Source: Spirochaetes bacterium RBG_16_49_21 (GTDB lineage Bacteria; Spirochaetota; UBA4802; UBA5550). Taken from it: a DNA stretch of 54,826 nucleotides. Position numbers and translations under genes: made by a program. The stretch's first letter is position 1. Each line of letters begins with the position of its first letter. Location: positions 1 through 54,826 of the forward strand of contig MIBJ01000065.1 in the NCBI GenBank assembly GCA_001829495.1, given 5' to 3'. Positions 31,757 through 39,734 of the stretch are shown in pieces. Under the pieces are notes generated by a model that was not told the origin of the DNA, did not search any database, and was given only the letters and a program-made list of their open reading frames with translations.

Positions 31757-32689
31757 CTACAGAGGCACCGGCGGGCGAGGAAGGAGTTTCGCTTGACTGA
31801 CAATCTCCCCGACCATATGTTCCCATTCAATCGCCATAAGATGGATGCCGTGAACGCCTTCGATCTCCCGTATCTCTGCTATCTGTTCACAGCAGATTTT
31901 GATTCCTTCTTCCGCCGCCTTGCCCTTGGGGGCGCTCGTCATCCTGTTTATTATCTCGTCCGGGATTATGATCCCGGAAACGTTGGCTGCCATGTATCGG
32001 GTCATACCTCCGGACTTGAGCGGAGTGATACCGGCGAGAATGTGGCATCGCTCGTGCAAGCCGAGGTCTCTCACCTTCTTCATCCATTCCTTGAATATTT
32101 TCATGTCGTATATACACTGGGTCTGAATAAAATCCACCCCGGCTTCGACCTTTTTCTTAAGCCGGTAGGGCCTGAATTCAAATGGCTCGGCAAAGGGATT
32201 CGCAGCCGCACCAATGAACATCCTGATGCTTCCCCCCATTTCCTTATCGACATCCAGTATCTTGTTTTCATCTCTCATCCTCTTGACGGTGTAGATAAGC
32301 TGTATGGAATCAATATCGTACACATTTTTACAGTAGGGCTGGTTTCCGAACGTCTGGTGGTCTCCGCTCAGGCAGAGCATATTCCGAATGCCGAGGGCGT
32401 TTGCTCCGATTATATCACTCTGCATGGCTATCCGGTTTCTGTCCCGGCATACCATCTGCATCACCGGCTCGAGGCCGAATTGTACAACCAGTGCAGCGGT
32501 GGCGATACTCGACATTCTTACTACCGATGTCTGGTTATCGGTAATATTTACGGCATCGACATTCCCTTTAAGCATTTCCGCTTTTTTTTTCACAACTTCC
32601 GGATCGTTTCCTTGAGGAGGGCCCAGTTCCCCGGTGACAACAAATTTGCCTGCATTGAGCAGTTTTTCAAGATCGCTTTCTGATTTCAT
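31757..32689 (-). CDS. metF: Methylenetetrahydrofolate reductase, first copy
   Basis: 310 residues from ATG 32689. MetF TIM-barrel motifs: GELGPPQGNDPEVV, VDAVNITDNQTSVVRMSS, CLSGDHQTFG, FIGAAANPF, AGVDFIQTQC and AGITPLKSGGMTRYM. It interconverts methylene- and methyl-tetrahydrofolate, FMN/FAD dependent. It lies directly downstream of metV and of the cytochrome b/FeS/cytochrome c module, so membrane electron carriers may be its partners. A clear paralogue is at 48180-49103, next to HdrA/MvhD instead. Confidence 0.95.
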   Translation of the reverse strand: MKSESDLEKLLNAGKFVVTGELGPPQGNDPEVVKKKAEMLKGNVDAVNITDNQTSVVRMSSIATAALVVQFGLEPVMQMVCRDRNRIAMQSDIIGANALGIRNMLCLSGDHQTFGNQPYCKNVYDIDSIQLIYTVKRMRDENKILDVDKEMGGSIRMFIGAAANPFAEPFEFRPYRLKKKVEAGVDFIQTQCIYDMKIFKEWMKKVRDLGLHERCHILAGITPLKSGGMTRYMAANVSGIIIPDEIINRMTSAPKGKAAEEGIKICCEQIAEIREIEGVHGIHLMAIEWEHMVGEIVSQAKLLPRPPVPL

Positions 32690-32783
32690 AGTGTAATTTC
32701 CCTTACAGAAATATTCGTGTTTCCGCCTGACTTCGAGTCAACAAGAGTAGGGAATGTCCGCTCTGCTGTCTTTATGCACGGTG

Positions 32784-33455
32784 CTATTTGACATATCGGT
32801 CCTTATAAGCATCGAGAATGACCGTTCCCTGGATCTGGTTCTGCCATTTCATATGAGTCCTTATCTTCATTATATTATCAAGCCTGTTCTGACCCTTAAG
32901 TCTTTCATATATGGCATTCCATGCGCAGGGGATATTTGGGTCAACCTCGCATTTTCCCTTATTGGTCCCGCCGCACGGTCCGTTAAAAATGCTTTTCGCG
33001 CATTTGGTTACCGGACAGATGCCTCCCGTATACGCAAGCTGGCAGTCCCTGCAGAAACGGCACATTTCCTCAAACCATCCAACGTCCCTGTTGCTCCCAA
33101 TGAAGGTGGTATTCAGAGCGGGGAAAACCGGCTTTTTCGGAAAACGTTCGGCGACGAACTGAACGCCTGCTCCGCATGCCATGGAGAGTAACGCATCAAA
33201 GCGCTCCACCATGGGATCGAGCTCTGCATTAAATTCCATTTCACACTGCCGCTCGACGGTATATCCTTCAATCTGTATCGGCGAGCCGCTCTCCTTGAAT
33301 AACCCGGCCAGTTGCAGATTTAACGAGTCTACCTCCTTCTGGCCGCCGGCAAGACAAACTGCGGTACATCCGGCACAGCCGACATTGAGAATTCTTTTAT
33401 AGCCGGCGATTGAATCTTTAATCTCGGCGAGATCTTTAAGAGTTGCTATGACCAT
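32784..33455 (-). CDS. metV: MetV, zinc/FeS partner of MetF, first copy
   Basis: 223 residues, GGGAGG before ATG 33455. N-terminal half with GCAGCTAVCLAGGQKEV, then SMACGAGVQFVAE. The C-terminal MTHFR_C-like Cys-rich part has CRFCRDCQLAYTGGICPVTKCAKSIFNGPCGG and GKCEVDP. MetV is required with MetF in the acetogen-type methylenetetrahydrofolate reductase, carrying FeS clusters that link MetF to other electron donors. It follows the cytochrome c gene by 28 bases. Confidence 0.93.
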   Translation of the reverse strand: MVIATLKDLAEIKDSIAGYKRILNVGCAGCTAVCLAGGQKEVDSLNLQLAGLFKESGSPIQIEGYTVERQCEMEFNAELDPMVERFDALLSMACGAGVQFVAERFPKKPVFPALNTTFIGSNRDVGWFEEMCRFCRDCQLAYTGGICPVTKCAKSIFNGPCGGTNKGKCEVDPNIPCAWNAIYERLKGQNRLDNIMKIRTHMKWQNQIQGTVILDAYKDRYVK

Positions 33456-33483
33456 TGTTGCCTCCCGATAATCTAAATCAGAG

Positions 33484-33903
33484 TTACTTCCGTGGATGAC
33501 ATTGTCCGCAGAGCCGCGGCCCGGATTTTTTGCCCTTCAGTGCTAATTCTTGATGGCAGCCCATGCATTGTAGATGAAACGCATCCATCAGGCCAAGTCT
33601 TCGGCCCGCTTTTTTTATTGTATGGCAGCTTGAGCACTTTATCTTCGGATTCCCTTCTACCAGTTCGGACTCATCGAGTACGTTTTTACCGTTACTATAA
33701 ACGTGGTGACAATCTTTGCACGGCAGGCTGCTTCCCATATGAAGGCCATGAGAGAACGTGACCGGTGTGCGCTGTTTATTGACAAAAGTATGCGTATTGT
33801 TGATAATTATTTCATCAGGCTGTGCAACTAAAAAGGATATGGTGAATGAAATCAAGCCTATGATAAGCATGCTTAAGAGTTTATTTCTGTTCGTCATTTT
33901 CAT
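33484..33903 (-). CDS. Periplasmic tetraheme cytochrome c (TmcA/c3-like)
   Basis: 139 residues. Signal peptide at residues 1-28 (LLSMLIIGLISFTISFLVA). Four heme sites: CKDCH, CSSCH, CMGCH and CGQCH, with HTF, HGLHMG and AFHLQ His residues as likely sixth ligands; class III cytochrome pattern. It sits in the order cytochrome b, FeS protein, cytochrome c, which resembles the Tmc/Hmc-type transmembrane complexes of sulfate reducers. It could exchange electrons between the membrane module and periplasmic partners such as hydrogenase, formate dehydrogenase or the other tetraheme cytochrome. Confidence 0.88.
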   Translation of the reverse strand: MKMTNRNKLLSMLIIGLISFTISFLVAQPDEIIINNTHTFVNKQRTPVTFSHGLHMGSSLPCKDCHHVYSNGKNVLDESELVEGNPKIKCSSCHTIKKAGRRLGLMDAFHLQCMGCHQELALKGKKSGPRLCGQCHPRK

Positions 33904-33911
33904 CGTTAAAT

Positions 33912-34319
33912 TCAGACAGCCGCCTTTTTTATTCGACCCATTGGATCAATATCATACCTTTCATACACCCCTTGCGTGCGGCATATGGTTCTGGCCCACG
34001 AAATCATGCCGGATATATCGATACCCAATGGGCAGTAACAGCGCCGGCACATGACGCATTTACCGTAAACCAGGTCGCTCATCTCCTCGAGCATCAGACG
34101 CGTAACTTTTCTTTTCTTTTTGAATAATTTTCCAAGAGAATTTATGGCTTTATATGACGGCATGTATCGAGGATCTTTGTAATTTCTGTAAAGAAAACAG
34201 CTGTCCGCGCAAAATCCGCATGAAGCGCATAGGGACAAAAAAATCCTCATTCTCTTTTTCTGTTTCAGCATCTCCTCGATTCTAACGTTGTCGATCCGGG
34301 CGTTCCCATTTTCACTCAT
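33912..34319 (-). CDS. HdrC/TmcB-like 4Fe-4S protein
   Basis: 135 residues, GAGGAG before ATG 34319. Two 4Fe-4S motifs arranged as in HdrC-type proteins: CASCGFCADSC near 31 and CVMCRRCYC-P near 92. It has no CCG (HdrB/D) domain, so it is shorter than TmcB or DsrK. No transmembrane helix, so it is probably bound to the cytoplasmic face of the cytochrome b encoded just upstream. It would pass electrons between the membrane b hemes and a soluble enzyme; metV and metF are the next enzymes in the operon. Confidence 0.85.
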   Translation of the reverse strand: MSENGNARIDNVRIEEMLKQKKRMRIFLSLCASCGFCADSCFLYRNYKDPRYMPSYKAINSLGKLFKKKRKVTRLMLEEMSDLVYGKCVMCRRCYCPLGIDISGMISWARTICRTQGVYERYDIDPMGRIKKAAV

Positions 34320-34337
34320 TGATTTCTCCTCTGCACA

Positions 34338-35012
34338 TTATTGCCATGACCGGGAACCCCCTCTGAAGCTGTATTCGGATCCTATGTGCAGCCTTACAAA
34401 AAAGAAAAAGATCATATGTCCGAGTTTGGTAAGCCCCACTGCAATAAGCATCAGTTCGCCGGAGATAATATGGATTATTATAATCGTCTCATAATCGACA
34501 AGCTGATGATAGGCGAGAAAGCCGGTAATGAAAGGAGCTGCGGCAACGAGGAGGAGGAGATAATCATAAATTCCGGACACGGCCCGCACCGTGGGAATAA
34601 ATATGCGGCGGATCAAAAACAGGGCGGCGCATGCAAGAAAAACTACCGTCATAATGTCCGTTGTGGATTCAGAGAGGCTGAATAATCTGAACCGCCATGA
34701 TTCGAATAGGAGTATATTATGGGCCAGGAGGAAAAGGGGTGTTGCAATAATACAGACATGAAAAATAAAACTAAGTAAGGCCACGAAAGGCTGTGTGCCG
34801 AGGATTGTCCCTTTCAGGGCGACTGACGACAATGCTTTATTGAGGTATTTTTTTAGTTTCGCGAGTCCCTTGTTATTCGCATCTTTCCGGATGAGAGACG
34901 GCGCCTCCTTTTTTCCGGTAATTGAGAATATTTTATAGAACTGAAAAACGAGACCACACATGAATACTATAAAGGAAATCCACAGCATCGGTCCCCGAAT
35001 GAAATCGTACAT
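34338..35012 (-). CDS. NarI/DsrM/TmcC-like membrane cytochrome b
   Basis: 224 residues, GAGGAGG before ATG 35012. Five hydrophobic helices: MLWISFIVFMCGLVF; FVALLSFIFHVCIIATPLFLLAH; TDIMTVVFLACAALFLI; YLLLLVAAAPFITGFLAYHQ; IIIIHIISGELMLIAVGLTKLGH. The His residues in helices 2, 4 and 5 are placed as heme b ligands as in NarI and DsrM. A loop between helices 1 and 2 carries a basic stretch. Expected to exchange electrons with menaquinone or with the periplasmic cytochrome c. Located between acsE and metVF inside the carbon-pathway operon. Confidence 0.85.
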   Translation of the reverse strand: MYDFIRGPMLWISFIVFMCGLVFQFYKIFSITGKKEAPSLIRKDANNKGLAKLKKYLNKALSSVALKGTILGTQPFVALLSFIFHVCIIATPLFLLAHNILLFESWRFRLFSLSESTTDIMTVVFLACAALFLIRRIFIPTVRAVSGIYDYLLLLVAAAPFITGFLAYHQLVDYETIIIIHIISGELMLIAVGLTKLGHMIFFFFVRLHIGSEYSFRGGSRSWQ

Positions 35013-35131
35013 CTGATCCTCCTCTGGGAAATTCGGGCAATTTTTGAATCAGGTCTCTTACGGACAATATTTTTATCCGTGAGCCGATAAGTAACATCGC
35101 ATATTTTCCAGGGGTGATATTTATCCGGGTG

Positions 35132-36022
35132 TTAAATATCGAGCCAGGAATTCGAGAATAACGACTCGCCGGCAAGAACCCGTACACTCTTTGCGTATTT
35201 TGCCTCTTCTGCGCTCAGAGAATTGATGTCGACTTTTTCACCATCCATCATCCGGTGAATCAGGCGAACGATGTTGTCTTTCTTGCCGTTTATGAAATCA
35301 TTGAGGGTTTCGTCGAAACTATCTACGATTGCAGAGTAAAGCCCATGCTTCATCAGCATTATCAGATAGGTGATATTGAGCCAGGGCCTTAGATTGTCCT
35401 GCACTCCATTGGATATGTTTGAAAGACCGCAGGTCGATTTCGCGCCGGGAGCAATATCCTTCAGCATGCTCATGAATTCCACGCAGGCCTTCACCTGGTT
35501 TATCTCGACGGATATAGGCGACACGATAGGATCCACCCATAGCTTTTCGTTCGGTACTCCTATCTCGGCAGCCTTGGCCATAAAGTCTACGATATGCATC
35601 GCCCTTTCGTTGGCGTCGCGGGGCATGCCCTGATCGCTCCAGAGAAGGGCAATGCAGTCAGCCTCATATTTGGCGGCAAGCTTAAGGCCGGCCTCAATCC
35701 TTGAAGTCTGGAGCGAGATTGAATTTATAAGGGCTTTCCCCTTCTTGCATGCCTTCAGTCCCGCCTCCATTGCCTCCATGTTTGTCGTATCGAGGGCCAG
35801 GGGAGTGTCGGTGACATCCTGAATGACCTTCACGAGCCACGCCATCATTTCATCGCCGCCTTTTCTTGCGGGGCCTATATTGACGTCGATGTAATCAACG
35901 CCTTTTTCGGTTTCTTTTTTTGCCATATCTTGAATGGGAGCGGGATTCCTCTCTTTCATCGCCGGTCCCAGAATTTTGGACATGACATTAAGATTTTCGC
36001 CAATACGAATAAAATTTCCCAT
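35132..36022 (-). CDS. acsE: Methyltetrahydrofolate:corrinoid/FeS-protein methyltransferase
   Basis: 296 residues, GGAGGG before ATG 36022. Pterin-binding TIM barrel: FIRIGENLNVMSKI at the start, YIDVNIGPARKGG, LALDTTNMEAMEAGL, LLWSDQGMP, STCGLSNISNGV. It transfers the methyl group between methyl-tetrahydrofolate and the corrinoid of AcsCD. It starts 11 bases after acsC. Confidence 0.96.
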   Translation of the reverse strand: MGNFIRIGENLNVMSKILGPAMKERNPAPIQDMAKKETEKGVDYIDVNIGPARKGGDEMMAWLVKVIQDVTDTPLALDTTNMEAMEAGLKACKKGKALINSISLQTSRIEAGLKLAAKYEADCIALLWSDQGMPRDANERAMHIVDFMAKAAEIGVPNEKLWVDPIVSPISVEINQVKACVEFMSMLKDIAPGAKSTCGLSNISNGVQDNLRPWLNITYLIMLMKHGLYSAIVDSFDETLNDFINGKKDNIVRLIHRMMDGEKVDINSLSAEEAKYAKSVRVLAGESLFSNSWLDI

Positions 36023-36032
36023 TTTTCCCTCC

Positions 36033-37379
36033 TTACGATGCCTTGTATTGTTTTAAGAATGCGGGAATGTGCGCCGCCTCTCTGGGCCCGATGGTAATCT
36101 TCCAATCGGGAAGCTCCTCTTCCAGTTCTCCGCTTATTGACGCAGCATAGCCGGGAATTATCAGGGAGCGGTGTTTTATCTTGCCGACAATATCGGATTT
36201 TTTAACAAACGGACCTATCGCATCTGCTGCGAATTTTCCCGCTGCCCAGGCGGTTAAAACCGAGAGACCCTCGGTATCCAGAACGAGCAACCATGTGGGG
36301 ATTCTGCTTCCCTCTATTTCACCGGAAACAATAAAGTAGGTAAGGGAAAAATTTGTAGTAATAAGCACCGGTGAATTATCATCAGGATTGTTAATCGGGT
36401 AGATTCCCTGCTCGGTCGCCATTGGCCGTTGCGGATCGGTGAATATATTCATTCTCTGAACCACTAACGGGAACAGGCTGTGGCCTTCAAGATCGGAGAG
36501 GACGACAATCCCGCCGTATTTGGCAATTAATGTTGAGGCTATCAGGGTTTCTTCCATAAGGTCATTCGACATTTCACAGGGGAAGGTGATCGTGGGGAAT
36601 CCCAAAGGCCTGAAGGCCTTTTTTATAGCAGCACGCCTGAGTATAACCTGATCCTCAAACACCTTCCGAAGCTTCCGTGAGCCGGAATCAATGACAATCT
36701 CCTTAAGACCCATGCCGGTCAATTTTTGCGTTAATTCAATTACCTCATCGAGGTTCTCTCCCTTAACGGCAACGGGGCATTTGTTCTCTTTGGCAAGAGC
36801 GGCAACCGCTTCCGCATTACTCTTCGTTGCGGCATACAGGAGCGGCTTCTGATCCGCCGCTGCTTTAAGGCCTGCGGCAAGCAGTTCCGCCGTATCGGCC
36901 ATCAGAATCAACCCGCCGTCGCCGCCGGCCGCATCTTTTGCCTTGCCTACAAGCTTCTCAAAGGCTCCCGCATCGCCCGATTCCGATTTAACGGCTATAA
37001 GATCCGCCTTTAAAACCAATCCGACCCTCTCATAACGGAGTTCCCTGAAGTTTGTAATGCGCTTGTCAGCCTCGGCGTCGCTCATTTTATCGGTGACGAG
37101 AACGGCGATACCCGTAGGATTGACAAAGCTCTTCTCATGGCGAAAAAGGACCGTTTCTCCGCCGGTTTTGAACTTGCCGACGGTGACCGGAAGAATCGGC
37201 GGAGCCGATGCGATGTCCAGCTTCTGTTTAGATTCTTCAGATACCTGCGGGCATTTAGCGAGTTCTGTCTGTCCGGCTGCGAGTTTCATTGCAAATGCCA
37301 GACATGTGGGCACGCCGCAATCGCCGCAGTTCGTCTGCGGCAACAACTTGTAAATTTCAATACCTGAAAGTCCCATCAT
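36033..37379 (-). CDS. acsC: Corrinoid/FeS protein large subunit
   Basis: 448 residues, AGGAG before ATG 37379 (a second ATG follows at 37376). N-terminal 4Fe-4S domain NCGDCGVPTCLAFAMKLAAG...KCP, then a TIM barrel and a C-terminal corrinoid-binding part (PGYAASISGELEEELPDWKITIGPREAAHIP). It carries the methyl group between AcsE and acetyl-CoA synthase. Between acsB and acsE. Confidence 0.96.
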   Translation of the reverse strand: MMGLSGIEIYKLLPQTNCGDCGVPTCLAFAMKLAAGQTELAKCPQVSEESKQKLDIASAPPILPVTVGKFKTGGETVLFRHEKSFVNPTGIAVLVTDKMSDAEADKRITNFRELRYERVGLVLKADLIAVKSESGDAGAFEKLVGKAKDAAGGDGGLILMADTAELLAAGLKAAADQKPLLYAATKSNAEAVAALAKENKCPVAVKGENLDEVIELTQKLTGMGLKEIVIDSGSRKLRKVFEDQVILRRAAIKKAFRPLGFPTITFPCEMSNDLMEETLIASTLIAKYGGIVVLSDLEGHSLFPLVVQRMNIFTDPQRPMATEQGIYPINNPDDNSPVLITTNFSLTYFIVSGEIEGSRIPTWLLVLDTEGLSVLTAWAAGKFAADAIGPFVKKSDIVGKIKHRSLIIPGYAASISGELEEELPDWKITIGPREAAHIPAFLKQYKAS

Positions 37380-37459
37380 GTACTCCTTTTTTATTTATTC
37401 TTAATCTGTCGTGTTTTTCCCCGGTAACAACAACCCCGCGATCCCCTGCTTGATTCTGA

Positions 37460-39664
37460 TCAGAATATGGACTCCATGGACAACGCCGGATGTCCCTTCT
37501 TGGTAATATATTCAAGCACCTCCGCTTCAGTCGTGGCAACGGTTTCATCTGCAATCTTGTCAAGAAGATCCGGCATTCCCATCTCTGCGGCCCGTTTGTT
37601 AAAACGATCCTTGATTTCCTCTTTTAATGCCTTGGGCATCCATACAAGCCTCTTCACTCCACCCTCGGCAGCGATGAACTTTTTACTGGTTATAAAGTAT
37701 TTGCTGTGTCCGACAAAACCGGGGGTCACGTTGCCGCCCCCCACACTGCCGGCGAGGGTGGTGAACTTCATGCCGCTGGGCGTCATCACCGCCGTATCAC
37801 GGTCAACCGTCATAATTCCGTTACATGACGGGAGAACTGCGGCGATACACTCAAAGCATCCGCATGATGTCATCGGATTCCTCATGATACTGTAAGCATC
37901 GACGGTGGTGACATTCCCCCGCGAAGCCTTTTTGACAAATTCTTCCGTGCCCTTCCACACCCCGTATCTGGCGTCAATAACCGCTATCTTCGGTATCGGC
38001 TGATTGGGGCCGGTGGGGTTTATTTCATAGGATGCCTTGCAGTCAAGCCAGTTGTATGCGCCGCATAGTCCGGTCCTTTCCGGTGTTACGACGCACACGT
38101 GGTTCGGCGCAAAGGACTGGCATAGGGTACATGAATAGAAGGGGTCCGTATCCTCGTCGGTCATTCCGGCGATTCGGTCATCGCGTTGTTTGTAGATCGA
38201 TCTGGCCTTCTGTAAAATTTCCCTGACCTTTTTTTCTTCCGTGTATACGGTAATCTGCACCTTGTCGAATATCTTCCCGAAATCCTGGTGGAATTTAGCG
38301 TGGAGAATCGAGCCGAGATGTGAAAGGTTAAATCCCTTTTCTACAGCCTGTTTGCTCACGCGCAGCCAGGCGATATCTCTCTGTCCGATATGCATGGTCC
38401 CCTGTGCGTAGTTTACAAGGTGATGGATCTGTCTTTCAAGGATGGGCTCAAAATCCGGCTGCATCTGCCTTCCCGCGACTTCGGCATATATCGCGAGGGG
38501 AAGCTGGCTGCCCGGCTTTACATCCTTGATGTCAGGGCCAACTACCTCGATTTTGCCGTCCGTTACGGCATCCATGTCGGCCGAGGTGACCAGCTCAACT
38601 GCCGGGGTCCTTCCGCCTCCGGCTTCGAGATAGATATCCTCACCCCTGACCCTTTCACCCTCAAAGGCGGGGCCATAAGAGACCGGAACCGGGACTTTTG
38701 TTACCGTAACCTTCAGGCCCCGCACCTCAATTGACTTTGCCACGATCTGATCGTGGGGGATATTTGCAACCACATGCTCATACGTGCATACGCCGGTCGG
38801 AAGGATCTCCGGGGTCGGGGTATCCGTGATTACGGGGAAGCCCCAGTTGATGCAGCCGGCGCCGTTAGCATACCATTCATCGCTTACATATCCGAAGGTG
38901 ATGGCGAACGCGAACACCCGGTCTTTGTTGTAGATGAGGATCTTCCTGAAATCTCCGGGCTCGATCCCGCCGAAAGACATAGCCGCCCGCGTCGCAAATC
39001 CGATGGCGAATACGGCGGCGCTTACTTCCGGACCGAAGGAAACAAGCCTTGTGGGCCAGCCGATCTGGACACCTTCCTTGATGAGCTGTTCCGACATCGT
39101 TCTCCCTTCGGTGTTTGCACCCATGAATACATAGAGGTTCTTTTCTTGAAGCTCAAGCGCAATCTTTTGAGCGGTCTTGCTGTCGGGCGGAGCGCCGAGG
39201 GTTGCCGCAAACCCGGGGGCAGTGCCGTCGACGAACTCGACGCCCCTCTTTCTCATGATAATATCATCCGCAGCGCCGAGCCAGATGTTGTCGTCTTTAG
39301 GGTCCTCGCCCGTTACGTAAATGTTCGGATTTTCCACGTATTTAATCGCTTCTACCAGTTCTTCGGCAAAGAATGTTGCCATTCCCGCGTCAAGCACCGG
39401 TCCCAGGTATGGCAGGTGATATTTCTCCTTGACCGGGGGCGGAAGCAGGTTTTTGCTCACCTTAATGACATGCTCCATATCCTTGAGCTTTTCCACTTTA
39501 TATCCCAGTATGCCATATATAATGGGGAGGTAATATCCCGTATTCGGAAATGCGACATCCTGGTTCGCTCCGAATTTGTCCATGGCCTCTTTAACTTTTT
39601 TTTCGGCATACCCAACTATCTTGTGAGCGCCATTGATTGCAGCTGATGCTATTATTTTTGACAC
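37460..39664 (-). CDS. acsB: Acetyl-CoA synthase (CODH/ACS alpha subunit)
   Basis: 734 residues from GTG 39664 (GGGGAGG eight bases upstream), close to the usual bacterial length of about 730. A-cluster ligands are present: CTLCQSFAPNHVC, GLCGAYNWLDC, and the Ni-site CGC in TSCGCFECI. The protein contains the N-terminal CODH-binding domain, so it is the bacterial full-length type. It makes acetyl-CoA from CO, a methyl group and CoA, or splits it in reverse. Immediately downstream of acsA. Confidence 0.97.
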   Translation of the reverse strand: MSKIIASAAINGAHKIVGYAEKKVKEAMDKFGANQDVAFPNTGYYLPIIYGILGYKVEKLKDMEHVIKVSKNLLPPPVKEKYHLPYLGPVLDAGMATFFAEELVEAIKYVENPNIYVTGEDPKDDNIWLGAADDIIMRKRGVEFVDGTAPGFAATLGAPPDSKTAQKIALELQEKNLYVFMGANTEGRTMSEQLIKEGVQIGWPTRLVSFGPEVSAAVFAIGFATRAAMSFGGIEPGDFRKILIYNKDRVFAFAITFGYVSDEWYANGAGCINWGFPVITDTPTPEILPTGVCTYEHVVANIPHDQIVAKSIEVRGLKVTVTKVPVPVSYGPAFEGERVRGEDIYLEAGGGRTPAVELVTSADMDAVTDGKIEVVGPDIKDVKPGSQLPLAIYAEVAGRQMQPDFEPILERQIHHLVNYAQGTMHIGQRDIAWLRVSKQAVEKGFNLSHLGSILHAKFHQDFGKIFDKVQITVYTEEKKVREILQKARSIYKQRDDRIAGMTDEDTDPFYSCTLCQSFAPNHVCVVTPERTGLCGAYNWLDCKASYEINPTGPNQPIPKIAVIDARYGVWKGTEEFVKKASRGNVTTVDAYSIMRNPMTSCGCFECIAAVLPSCNGIMTVDRDTAVMTPSGMKFTTLAGSVGGGNVTPGFVGHSKYFITSKKFIAAEGGVKRLVWMPKALKEEIKDRFNKRAAEMGMPDLLDKIADETVATTEAEVLEYITKKGHPALSMESIF

Positions 39665-39734
39665 TTTGGGTTCCTCCCCATAATAGTGAAATTTTTAAGA
39701 GTGCATGCCCGGTTTGGGGATGCAATCCAAATTT

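Noticed and set aside
31694..32683. Long plus-strand frame of 329 codons opposite metF
   Set aside because: Antisense to a clear MetF with a full motif set and Shine-Dalgarno; the frame has no domain features and reflects codon bias.
38753..39646. Plus-strand frame of 297 codons opposite acsB, and a similar one at 40563-41429 opposite acsA
   Set aside because: Both lie wholly within intact CODH/ACS genes and show no protein-family features.
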